Assembly: GCF_042432495.1 (NCBI RefSeq)
Contig: NZ_JBHLXC010000010.1
Location: forward strand, 27,770 to 91,769
Length of the DNA: 64,000 bases
Source: Pseudochelatococcus lubricantis
Lineage (GTDB): Bacteria; Pseudomonadota; Alphaproteobacteria; Rhizobiales; Beijerinckiaceae
Direction: 5' to 3'
Below are positions 1 through 7,651 of the stretch, in pieces. The position numbers were made by a program, and so were the translations under genes. How positions within the stretch are numbered: the stretch's first letter is position 1; each line of letters begins with the position of its first letter. Below the pieces are notes generated by a model. It had not been told where the DNA came from and did no database searches. It worked only from the letters and a program-made list of their open reading frames with translations.

Positions 1-1
1 C

Positions 2-232
2 GCCATCGCCGTCGTAGCGCGCAAGCACGGACGAACGCCGGCGCAGACGATCATCCGCTGGCATCTCGACAACGGCCTGATCGCGATTCCGAAGTCCGTC
101 ACGCCGGCCCGCATCGAGGAGAACTTCGCCGTTTTCGACTTCACGCTCGACGCGGAGGACATCGCCGCCATCGGCGCGCTCGATTCCGCGCAGGGGCGCA
201 TCGGATCCGACCCGCTGACGGCGCATTTCTGA
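2..232 (+). CDS. Aldo/keto reductase, C-terminal part (5' end outside window)
   Basis: The reading frame is open from the window edge to TGA at 230-232 and encodes the last 76 residues of an NADPH-dependent aldo/keto reductase. The visible stretch has the family's late cofactor-binding region: a QTIIRWHLDNG helix, then IAIPKSVTPARIEENFAVFDF, where the Lys-Ser pair contacts the 2'-phosphate of NADPH. The ending resembles the 2,5-diketo-D-gluconate reductase branch. The substrate cannot be inferred, and the barrel's catalytic Tyr and His lie outside the window. Confidence 0.85.
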   Translation, partial: AIAVVARKHGRTPAQTIIRWHLDNGLIAIPKSVTPARIEENFAVFDFTLDAEDIAAIGALDSAQGRIGSDPLTAHF

Positions 233-472
233 GCGCACCGGCCCGTCGGACCGGGAGCGGACCGTGTCTCCGGATCGGTCAATGCGCGACCGGGAAGACG
301 GAGCGGTGCCGCTTCCCTCTCCGCCGCTCTGGCGGTGGGCGGCAGAATCGCATAGTGTCCGCCCGCTTCGTGAGCCGCCGCAGGGTCACCCGCATGCCGC
401 GCCTGCCCATGCCGGGCGGGACGGGGCGCCACTGTCCCCGGCTCCCGAGCCGTCCCTGAGGGTGTGAGCCAG

Positions 473-1612
473 ATGATCATTTCCGCGTCAACCGACTATC
501 GCAGGGCCGCGCAGCGCAGGCTGCCGCCGTTCCTGTTCCACTACATCGACGGCGGCGCCTACGCGGAATACACGTTGCGGCGAAATGTCGACGATCTGGC
601 GGGGCTTGCCCTGCGCCAGCGCGTGCTGCGCAACGTGGCGGAACTAGACGTCTCGACGGAACTGTTCGGCGAGAAACTGGCGCTGCCCCTGGCGCTGGCA
701 CCGGTTGGGCTGACGGGCATGTACGCCCGGCGAGGCGAGGTGCAGGCGGCGCGCGCGGCGACAGCGAAGGGCGTGCCGTTCACGCTGTCCACCGTCTCCG
801 TCTGCTCCATCGAGGAGGTGCAGAAGGCCGTCTCGGCGCCGATCTGGTTCCAGCTCTATGTGCTGAAGGACCGCGGCTTCATGCGCAACGCACTGGAGCG
901 GGCGCAGCAGGCGGGCGTTAAGACGCTTGTATTCACGGTCGATATGCCGGTGCCGGGCGCCCGCTACCGGGATGCACATTCGGGCATGTCCGGCCCCTAC
1001 GCGCCGGCGCGGCGTCTGTTGCAGGCGGCGCTGCATCCCGCGTGGGCGCTCGATGTCGGCGTGCTGGGCCGGCCGCACGACCTCGGCAACATTTCCGCCT
1101 ATCTGGGCAAGCCGACGGGCCTCGCCGACTATATCGGATGGCTAGGCGCGAACTTCGACCCCTCCATCAGCTGGAAGGACCTCGAATGGATCCGGCAGTT
1201 CTGGAAGGGGCCGATGATCATCAAGGGTATTCTCGATCCTGACGATGCCCGCGACGCAGTGAGCTTCGGGGCGGACGGGATCATCGTTTCCAACCATGGC
1301 GGGCGGCAACTCGACGGTGTACTGTCGTCGGCGCGGGCTTTGCCGGCGATCGCGGACGCTGTCGGCAGCGACCTTGCCGTGCTGGCCGATTCCGGCATCC
1401 GCTCTGGCCTCGATGTCGTGCGCATGCTGGCGCTCGGCGCGAGGGCAGTGCTGATCGGCCGTTCCTTCGTCTATGCGCTGGCGGCGGCGGGGCAGGCGGG
1501 CGTCGCCAATCTGCTTGATCTGTACGAAAAGGAAATGCGCGTGGCGATGGCGCTCACGGGCGCGCGCTCCGTGAAGGAAATCAGCCGCGAGAGCCTTGTC
1601 GGCATCCTGTGA
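473..1612 (+). CDS. lldD: FMN-dependent L-lactate dehydrogenase
   Basis: Membrane-associated flavoenzyme of the alpha-hydroxyacid oxidase family that oxidises L-lactate to pyruvate and passes electrons to quinone. The N-terminus MIISASTDYR and the following PPFLFHYIDGGAYAEYTLRR match the LldD subfamily closely. The active-site signature SNHGGRQLDG places the catalytic base at His275, and the FMN phosphate site LADSGIRSG...GARAVLIGR follows. Its 379 residues are slightly fewer than the roughly 396 of E. coli LldD. I chose the ATG at 473 because the family starts with MIIS; an in-frame GTG at 464 would add three residues. No lldP or lldR neighbour is present, so it looks monocistronic. Confidence 0.93.
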   Translation: MIISASTDYRRAAQRRLPPFLFHYIDGGAYAEYTLRRNVDDLAGLALRQRVLRNVAELDVSTELFGEKLALPLALAPVGLTGMYARRGEVQAARAATAKGVPFTLSTVSVCSIEEVQKAVSAPIWFQLYVLKDRGFMRNALERAQQAGVKTLVFTVDMPVPGARYRDAHSGMSGPYAPARRLLQAALHPAWALDVGVLGRPHDLGNISAYLGKPTGLADYIGWLGANFDPSISWKDLEWIRQFWKGPMIIKGILDPDDARDAVSFGADGIIVSNHGGRQLDGVLSSARALPAIADAVGSDLAVLADSGIRSGLDVVRMLALGARAVLIGRSFVYALAAAGQAGVANLLDLYEKEMRVAMALTGARSVKEISRESLVGIL

Positions 1613-1700
1613 CGGGTGCGGATCGGGAGGCCGGGACGCATTGATACCCGCTTCCGTCTAGCTTATACGAGAACCGTTCCAAACTGCTCCGGACGGAGCT

Positions 1701-2417
1701 ATGTGGACGGAACGATATGGGCGGAACGGCATGGGCAAGGAAAACCATCTCGTCGGACGCATCGGATGGCTGCGGGCGGCTGTGCTCGGCGCGAACGACG
1801 GCATCGTATCGACGGCGAGCCTTATTCTCGGCGTCGCCTCCGCGGCGGCGGACAAGGGCGAGGTGTTGCTCGCCGGGGTGGCCGGTCTCGTCGCCGGCGC
1901 GATGTCCATGGCGGCGGGCGAATATGTCTCCGTCAGCTCGCAGTCGGACACCGAGCACGCGGACCTCGCCCGTGAAAAGCGCGAGCTTGAGGACGATCCG
2001 GCGTTCGAGCGGGAGGAACTCGCCCAGCTTTATGTCGCGCGCGGCGTCGACGTCTCGCTCGCCCGCCAGGTCGCAGACCAGCTCATGATGAAGGATGCGC
2101 TGGGCGCGCATGCACGCGACGAACTCGGCATATCGGAGGTCACGGCCGCGCGGCCCGTGCAGGCCGCGATGGCCTCGGCCGCGACCTTCACCATCGGCGC
2201 TTCCGCACCGCTCGCCCTCGTGCTGGTTTCGCCGAGGGAGTGGCTGCTGCCGGCCGTGTCGGCGGGCTCGCTGGTGTTTCTGGCCGTGCTCGGCATGGTG
2301 GGGGCGGTGGCGGGCGGCGCCGGCATCCTGAAGCCGACGGTCCGCGTCGCGTTCTGGGGCGCTCTCGCGATGGCGGTGACGTCCGCCATCGGTGCGCTGG
2401 TCGGCACCGTCGTCTGA
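1701..2417 (+). CDS. VIT1/CCC1-family (iron/manganese) transporter
   Basis: Integral membrane protein of the vacuolar iron transporter family, which exports Fe(II) or Mn(II) from the cytosol. The opening LRAAVLGANDGIVSTASLILGV is the family's first helix with its conserved Asn-Asp-Gly. A second helix carries GAMSMAAGEYVSVSSQSDTEHADL, followed by the acidic cytoplasmic REKRELEDDPAFEREEL metal-binding segment, and three C-terminal hydrophobic helices complete the usual five-helix layout. Translation may instead start at the ATG at 1731 (MGKENH), which has a purine-rich stretch about 6 nt upstream; the ATG at 1701 has its GGAG too close. Metal specificity is inferred from the family only. Confidence 0.85.
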   Translation: MWTERYGRNGMGKENHLVGRIGWLRAAVLGANDGIVSTASLILGVASAAADKGEVLLAGVAGLVAGAMSMAAGEYVSVSSQSDTEHADLAREKRELEDDPAFEREELAQLYVARGVDVSLARQVADQLMMKDALGAHARDELGISEVTAARPVQAAMASAATFTIGASAPLALVLVSPREWLLPAVSAGSLVFLAVLGMVGAVAGGAGILKPTVRVAFWGALAMAVTSAIGALVGTVV

Positions 2418-2614
2418 TCGCGGCGACCGGGTGCGACCATTTACCCGGTGCGACAAAACATGTCGGACATAATGTCCGGTTCCGCATGGCGTCCGATGGG
2501 CCTATAGCATTTACACGCTGGCAGCACGTACCGCTGTCAGGAGTGCGACGCATTTGCGCCGTCTGCCGCACGCGGATATTGTTTCCGTTGCGGAGCAGGG
2601 CGCATTGCGGCGCC

Positions 2615-2820
2615 TTGGAGCGCGTTCCGATCAGATGGAACCATCTGATCGATCAGAATTCGCTCAAAATAAGGAATCGAGAATCTGTCCTGTTTCAACG
2701 TAAACAGGGCAGATTCTGGAGCAGTCTGCATTCAAGTCAATTCATCGAATTGAATAAAAGTTGCGGTGAAATATAAGATTTAGAGCGCACGGTCTGATTC
2801 CGTCAGAACGTTTGGCGTTC
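2615..2820. repeat. Composite inverted-repeat element (RIME-like interspersed repeat candidate)
   Basis: Nested inverted repeats lie side by side. GATCAGATGG-AA-CCATCTGATC (2629-2650) is perfect. A 16-bp stem at 2680-2695 pairs with 2702-2717 with one G-T type mismatch around a 6-nt loop. TCAATTC-ATC-GAATTGA is at 2737-2753, TCTGA/TCAGA at 2793-2807 and GAACG/CGTTC at 2806-2820. The start (GGAGCGCGTTCC) and the downstream TAGAGCGCAC resemble the GAGC-bounded edges of short repeats dispersed between genes in Hyphomicrobiales. Only one copy is in this window, so its repeat status rests on resemblance. Confidence 0.45.
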
Positions 2821-2850
2821 TAATGCGTTTTTCCATAGTAAAACTCGGAT

Positions 2851-2875
2851 ATATAGTTGCATGTTGCAACTATAT
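2851..2875. promoter_or_regulatory. Perfect 11-bp palindrome upstream of cydA, candidate operator
   Basis: ATATAGTTGCA at 2851-2861 and TGCAACTATAT at 2865-2875 are exact inverted repeats around TGT. The site lies about 185 nt before the cydA start in an AT-rich stretch. A second, looser one (ATTATT-GTTGT-AATAAT) is at 2895-2911. The symmetry suits a dimeric regulator, but the regulator is unknown. Confidence 0.45.
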
Positions 2876-3059
2876 CATTTTTTATTTTACATTTATTATT
2901 GTTGTAATAATATTCGTGATATGGTCCTTTGCGTTTCGTAATCTTTAGGCAGCACCCTTGGGGCCAATTCGCATCCGTTGGCCGAATCCGCGGAGCCAAC
3001 GGGCATCTCCCGTCATCTGTGCGGAGATTGAGAGGACGCCGGGCAACCGGCGTGGAAAG

Positions 3060-4637
3060 ATGGAACTCGACATCGTATCGCTCTCGCGCTTCCAGTTCGC
3101 GCTGACGGCACTCTATCACTTTCTGTTCGTTCCGCTGACGCTCGGCCTGTCCGTGCTGGTCGCCATCATGGAGACCGTGTACGTGATGACGGGCCGCCCG
3201 ATCTGGCGGCAAATGACCCAGTTCTGGGGCACGCTGTTCGGCATCAACTTCGTCATGGGGGTTGCGACGGGCATCGTGATGGAATTCCAGTTCGGCATGA
3301 ACTGGAGCTACTACAGCCATTATGTCGGCGATATCTTCGGCGCGCCGCTGGCGGCGGAAGGGCTGATGGCCTTCTTTCTGGAGGCGACCTTCGTCGGCCT
3401 GTTCTTCTTCGGCTGGGACAGGATGTCGAAGGTCGGGCATCTCGCCGCGACCTGGGCGGTGGCGCTCGGCTCCAACTTCTCGGCCCTGTGGATCCTGATC
3501 GCCAACGGCTGGATGCAGAACCCGGTGGGCTCCGTGTTCAACGTGCAGACCATGCGCATGGAGATCGACAACTTCGCCGACGTGCTCTTTAACCCGGTGG
3601 CGCAGGCCAAGTTCGTGCACACGGTTTCTGCCGGCTATGTCACGGCCTCGCTTTTCGTGCTCGGCGTCTCCGCGTGGTATCTGCTGAAGGGCCGCGTGCC
3701 GGAGCTTGCCAAGCGCTCGATGACGGTCGCGGCCTCGTTCGGCCTTGCCGCCTCGCTTTCCGTGGTCGTGCTGGGCGACGAGAGCGGCTATCTCGCCAAC
3801 GAGCATCAGAAGATGAAGCTCGCGGCCATGGAGGCGATGTGGGAGACCGAGCCCGCGCCGGCCGGCTTCACGCTGTTCGGCTTTCCCGACCAGCAGGCGC
3901 GCGAGACGCACTTTGCCATCCGCATTCCTGTGGTCATGGGCCTCATCGCGACCCGCTCGCTGAACACGGAAATCCCCGGCATCAACGACCTCGTCAGGAG
4001 CGCCGAGGGCCATATCCGCAACGGCATTGTCGCCTATGACGCCTTGCAGAAAATCCGCGCGGTGAAACCGGGCGAGCCGGTGCCGCCGGAGGCGCAGGCC
4101 GCTTTCGAGCAGAACGGCCGCCAACTCGGCTATGCCCTGCTGCTGCGGCGTTACGTCGATGATCCGCGCCTCGCGACGGACGAGCAGATCGCCCGCGCGG
4201 CGTGGGATACGGTGCCGCACGTGCCGACGCTGTTCTGGTCGTTCCGCGTCATGGTGGGGCTCGGGTTCTTCTTCATCCTCCTCACGGCGACCTTCTTCCT
4301 GCTGTCCGCCACGCGCCAGCTCGATCGCCGCCGCTGGCTGCTGCGGGTCGCGGTCGCCGCCATTCCGCTGCCGTGGATCGCCGCCGAACTCGGCTGGGTG
4401 GTGGCCGAAACGGGCCGCCAGCCGTGGTCGATCGAGGGCATCCTGCCCACGGCGGTCGCGGTGTCCGATCTCGGCATCACGACGCTGCTGATCACCATCT
4501 GCGGCTTCGCGGTGATCTACACGGTGCTGTTCATCATCGAGATGAAGCTGATGCTGCGCGCCATCAGCAAGGGGCCGGAGGCCGACCACGGCGCGCCGGC
4601 GCCGCTCGTTCCCGCCAATCTCGTCGCAGCGGAGTGA
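3060..4637 (+). CDS. cydA: Cytochrome bd ubiquinol oxidase subunit I
   Basis: Catalytic subunit of the cyanide-resistant, high-affinity quinol oxidase in the inner membrane. It holds hemes b558, b595 and d and reduces O2 without pumping protons. Heme ligands are visible at His20 (TALYHFLFVPLTLG), His187 (FVHTVSAGYV) and Met398 (SFRVMVG). The GRQPW quinol-oxidase motif is at 452-456. A long Q-loop (about 245-385, beginning NEHQKMKLAAMEAMWE) makes it the E. coli-like long-Q-loop type of 525 residues. The ATG at 3060 has GGAAAG upstream and gives the family N-terminus. cydB follows after 5 nt. The leader suggests oxygen or redox control, but no known box was identified. Confidence 0.97.
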   Translation: MELDIVSLSRFQFALTALYHFLFVPLTLGLSVLVAIMETVYVMTGRPIWRQMTQFWGTLFGINFVMGVATGIVMEFQFGMNWSYYSHYVGDIFGAPLAAEGLMAFFLEATFVGLFFFGWDRMSKVGHLAATWAVALGSNFSALWILIANGWMQNPVGSVFNVQTMRMEIDNFADVLFNPVAQAKFVHTVSAGYVTASLFVLGVSAWYLLKGRVPELAKRSMTVAASFGLAASLSVVVLGDESGYLANEHQKMKLAAMEAMWETEPAPAGFTLFGFPDQQARETHFAIRIPVVMGLIATRSLNTEIPGINDLVRSAEGHIRNGIVAYDALQKIRAVKPGEPVPPEAQAAFEQNGRQLGYALLLRRYVDDPRLATDEQIARAAWDTVPHVPTLFWSFRVMVGLGFFFILLTATFFLLSATRQLDRRRWLLRVAVAAIPLPWIAAELGWVVAETGRQPWSIEGILPTAVAVSDLGITTLLITICGFAVIYTVLFIIEMKLMLRAISKGPEADHGAPAPLVPANLVAAE

Positions 4638-4642
4638 CAGCG

Positions 4643-5794
4643 ATGATTCTGCATGAACTGATCGACTATCCGACGCTGCGCGTCATCTGGTGGGTGCTGC
4701 TCGGCGTCATCCTGATCGGCTTTGCCGCGATGGACGGCTTCGATCTGGGAACCGGCATCCTGCTGCCCTTCGTGGGGCGCGACGACGTGGAGCGTCGCAT
4801 CGTCATCAACACCGTGGGCCCGGTGTGGGAGGGCAACCAGGTGTGGCTCATCCTGGGCGGTGGCGCCATCTTCGCCTCGTGGCCGCAGCTGTATGCCGTC
4901 TCCTTCTCCGGCTTCTATCTGGCGATGTTCGCCATCCTGTTCGCGCTGATCCTGCGGCCGGTCGGCTTCAAATATCGCAGCAAGCTGGACGATACGCGCT
5001 GGCGCTCGGCGTGGGACTGGGCGCTGTTCATCGGCGGCTTCCTGCCCTCGCTGATCTTCGGCGTGGCGGTGGGCAACACGCTGGCGGGCGTGCCGTTCCG
5101 CATCGACGATGACCTGCGCATCTTTTACGACGGCACCTTCTTCGGCCTGCTCAACCCCTTCGCGCTGCTGTGCGGCCTCGTCTCCGTCGCCATGCTGACC
5201 ATGCACGGCGCAACCTGGCTGGCGCTGAAGACGGAGGGCGAGGTGAGGGCGCGCGCCGTCTCGTACGGCAAGCGCGCGGCGCTGGCGACGATCGCGCTCT
5301 TCGCGCTCGGGGGCGTCGCGCTGTGGCTCTTCGTGGACGGCTACGTGATCACCAGCGTCATCAACCCGGCCGGCCCGTCGAACCCGCTGCTGAAGACGGT
5401 GGAGCGCGAGGCGCAGGCGTGGTTCGCCAACTACGGCGCCTATCCGTGGACGCTGATCGCGCCCGCGCTCGGCTTCCTCGGGCCGCTCGTCGTATGGGCG
5501 CTGATCGGCTCGAAGCGGGAGATCGTCACGCTGGCCGCCGGCATGGTGAGCGCGTTCGGCATCATCGCGACCGTGGGCGTCTCGATGTTCCCGTTCATCC
5601 TGCCGTCCACCGAGCAGCCGGGCGCAAGCCTGACGGTGTGGGACGCCTCGTCGAGCCACCAGACGCTGTTCATCATGCTTTGCATCAGCCTGCTCTTCCT
5701 GCCGATCGTGCTCGCCTACACGGCATGGGTCTACAGCATCCTGCGCGGCAAGGTCGGGCGGGAAGAGGTAGAGGGCGGCGGACACGCCTACTGA
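4643..5794 (+). CDS. cydB: Cytochrome bd ubiquinol oxidase subunit II
   Basis: Structural partner of CydA, 383 residues with about eight to nine membrane helices. Recognisable features are the N-terminal helix with AAMDGFDLGTGILLPFVGRDD and the following NTVGPVWEGNQVWLILGGGA, both highly conserved in CydB, plus RPVGFKYRSK and the C-terminal FPFILPS...LTVWDASSS block. The ATG at 4643 follows the cydA stop by 5 nt with GGAGTGACAG acting as the ribosome site, so the two are translationally coupled. Confidence 0.97.
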   Translation: MILHELIDYPTLRVIWWVLLGVILIGFAAMDGFDLGTGILLPFVGRDDVERRIVINTVGPVWEGNQVWLILGGGAIFASWPQLYAVSFSGFYLAMFAILFALILRPVGFKYRSKLDDTRWRSAWDWALFIGGFLPSLIFGVAVGNTLAGVPFRIDDDLRIFYDGTFFGLLNPFALLCGLVSVAMLTMHGATWLALKTEGEVRARAVSYGKRAALATIALFALGGVALWLFVDGYVITSVINPAGPSNPLLKTVEREAQAWFANYGAYPWTLIAPALGFLGPLVVWALIGSKREIVTLAAGMVSAFGIIATVGVSMFPFILPSTEQPGASLTVWDASSSHQTLFIMLCISLLFLPIVLAYTAWVYSILRGKVGREEVEGGGHAY

Positions 5795-5807
5795 AGGGGG
5801 AACGACG

Positions 5808-5921
5808 ATGTGGTATTTCGCATGGCTTCTCGGCCTGCCGCTGGCGGCCGCCTTCGCGGTGCTGAACGCGATGTGGTATGAACTGATGGACGACGAAGCG
5901 AAGAAAACGAAAACCCGGTGA
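5808..5921 (+). CDS. cydX: Cytochrome bd small subunit
   Basis: A 37-residue single-helix membrane protein that stabilises the heme environment of cytochrome bd. The sequence opens MWYFAWLLGLPLAAAFAVLN, matching the CydX/YbgT family, followed by AMWYELMDD and a basic tail (KKTKTR). It starts 13 nt after the cydB stop behind AAGGGGG. Its TGA overlaps the GTG start of cydD (GTGA), so cydX sits between structural and assembly genes in one operon. It is easily missed because of its size. Confidence 0.93.
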   Translation: MWYFAWLLGLPLAAAFAVLNAMWYELMDDEAKKTKTR

Positions 5922-7651
5922 AGGGACGCCCGCCAGAAAGCACGCAAGCGGCCGCTGATTTGCAGGCGGCCGTTCCCGATGACAGGTCGCGACGGTCCGG
6001 CGTTGGCCTTGGCGCCTGGATGCAGGCGGGCGCCGCCTTGCTCTGGCTGCCGCAGGCCGCGGCGCTGGCGTGGGCCGTGCAGCAGCTCTCGACGGGCGCG
6101 GGCTTCCGGGCGGTGGTTCTGCCGGCGGCGGCCGTCTTCCTGCTGGGCACGCTGCGCGCGCTTGTCCACGCGGCGGGCAGTCGGCTGACGTTCCGTGCCG
6201 CGCGTGCGCAACTCGCGGCGATGCGTGCGCGGGCGGTGACGGCCATCGCGCGCCGGTCGCCGGTCGACCGGGAGAAGCCCGCTTCCGGCTTTGCGGCGAG
6301 TGCTATCGGCGAACAGGCCGAGGCCGTGCTGCCCTATCTGTCGCGCTATCGGCCCGTGCGCCTGCGTACCGCGCTGGTGCCTGCCGCGATCCTCGCCGTC
6401 GTCCTGCCGCTGTCCTGGCTGGCGGCGCTCGTCCTGCTGGTTTCCGCGCCGCTGATCCCGCTCTTCATGGCGCTGATCGGCTTGCGCGCGAAGGAGGCCA
6501 GCGAGGTGCAGATGCTGGAGATCGGCGGCATGAACGGCTTCCTGCTCGACAGGCTGCGGGGCATGACCACCATCCGCGCGCTGCACGCCACGGAGGCGAC
6601 GGCACTGCGCCTGCGTGCTTCCGCCGTCGCGCTGAAGGAGCGCACGATGGCTGTGCTGCGCATCGCTTTCCTGTCCTCCGCCGTGCTGGAGCTGTTTTCG
6701 GCGCTCGGCGTGGCGCTGATCGCAGTCTATGTCGGTTTCCATTTTCTGGGGCAGTTTCCCTTCGGCGCATGGGGCGGCAAGCTGACGCTGGGCGAGGGAC
6801 TGTTCATCCTGCTGCTGGCGCCTACTTTCTTCGAGCCGCTGCGTGAACTCGCCACCGTCTGGCACGACCGTGCCGCCGGCGAGGCGGCTCTCGGCGCCCT
6901 GCGCGGGCTGGCGGGGGAGGGAGACGGAGCGATGCTCCTGCCCGGCGCGCTCGTCGCCGCGCGTGCGTCCGCTGACACCGGCGCGCGTGCCCTGCCGCCC
7001 GCCGTGGCGGTCCGCGATCTCGCGTTCCGCTATCCGGGAGATGCCGAAAACGTCATCGACGGCTTTTCGCTCGATGTCGCGGCCGGCGAGAAGGTCGCTC
7101 TGCTGGGCACGAGCGGCGCGGGCAAATCCACCCTGCTGGCGCTGATCGCCGGGCTCGCCGGTGCGCGGACGGGCGAGATCGCCGTCGGCGGCATGCCGCT
7201 CACCGGCGACACGGCGGCGAGCCTGCGCGGGCGCATGGCCTGGATCGGGCAGAAGCCGCATTTCTTCGCCGGCAGCGTCGCGCGCAATGTCACGCTGGAC
7301 CGCGACCGGATCGGGCGGGCGGACGTGGCGCGCGCCCTCACGCTATGCGCCATCGGCGACCGGGCTGCGACGCGCATTGTCGGCGAGGCGGGCGCGGGAC
7401 TTTCCGGCGGCGAAGCCCTGCGGCTCGCGCTGGCGCGGGCGGCGGCGGACCCGCGCGCCGATCTCATCCTTGCCGACGAACCCACGGCCCATCTCGATTC
7501 CATGACGGCGGCGGAGGTCACGGCGGGCCTGCTGCAATCGGCCGCGGGGCGCACACTGATCGTCGCCACCCACGATCCCGTGCTCGCCGCGCGCATGGAT
7601 CGTGTCGTGCGCATCGGCGATGCCGCGCCGGCGGGCCGGGAGGCGTCATGA
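5918..7651 (+). CDS. cydD: ABC transporter/permease CydD, cytochrome bd assembly
   Basis: Half of the heterodimeric CydDC exporter that moves glutathione/cysteine to the periplasm and is required to assemble cytochrome bd. It has 577 residues: a six-helix ABC membrane domain (about 30-310), then an ATPase domain with Walker A GTSGAGKST at 397-405, signature LSGGE at 495-499 (Glu in place of the usual Gln) and Walker B LILADEPTAHLD. The start is a GTG overlapping the cydX stop. The gene ends in an ATGA overlap with cydC, so synthesis of the two halves is coupled. Confidence 0.93.
   Translation: MKGRPPESTQAAADLQAAVPDDRSRRSGVGLGAWMQAGAALLWLPQAAALAWAVQQLSTGAGFRAVVLPAAAVFLLGTLRALVHAAGSRLTFRAARAQLAAMRARAVTAIARRSPVDREKPASGFAASAIGEQAEAVLPYLSRYRPVRLRTALVPAAILAVVLPLSWLAALVLLVSAPLIPLFMALIGLRAKEASEVQMLEIGGMNGFLLDRLRGMTTIRALHATEATALRLRASAVALKERTMAVLRIAFLSSAVLELFSALGVALIAVYVGFHFLGQFPFGAWGGKLTLGEGLFILLLAPTFFEPLRELATVWHDRAAGEAALGALRGLAGEGDGAMLLPGALVAARASADTGARALPPAVAVRDLAFRYPGDAENVIDGFSLDVAAGEKVALLGTSGAGKSTLLALIAGLAGARTGEIAVGGMPLTGDTAASLRGRMAWIGQKPHFFAGSVARNVTLDRDRIGRADVARALTLCAIGDRAATRIVGEAGAGLSGGEALRLALARAAADPRADLILADEPTAHLDSMTAAEVTAGLLQSAAGRTLIVATHDPVLAARMDRVVRIGDAAPAGREAS

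Larger units (their letters stand above)
2418..3059. other. 642-nt intergenic leader of the cyd operon, AT-rich and dense in inverted repeats
   Basis: No gene is supported here. The left part (2418-2615) is ordinary GC-rich spacer. From about 2615 to 2820 there is a chain of inverted repeats that looks like an interspersed repeat element. From about 2820 to 2945 the sequence becomes strongly AT-rich and holds two more palindromes, listed separately. I searched by eye for a classical FNR/Anr box (TTGAT-N4-ATCAA) and did not find one. This is the most plausible place for the cyd promoter. Confidence 0.6.

Noticed and set aside
264..467. Short open frame between the aldo/keto reductase and lldD
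   Set aside because: Pro/Arg/Ser-rich translation, no ribosome site and no similarity.
2418..3059. FNR/Anr box before cydA
   Set aside because: No TTGAT-N4-ATCAA was found; the palindromes present do not match.
2820..4589. 589-codon open frame antisense to cydA
   Set aside because: Low-complexity His/Arg/Gln translation typical of antisense frames in GC-rich genes; cydA is certain.
4517..7261. 914-codon open frame antisense to cydB-cydX-cydD
   Set aside because: It is a GC-rich shadow: Arg/Gln/His-rich translation, no motif, and the other strand holds conserved cyd genes.
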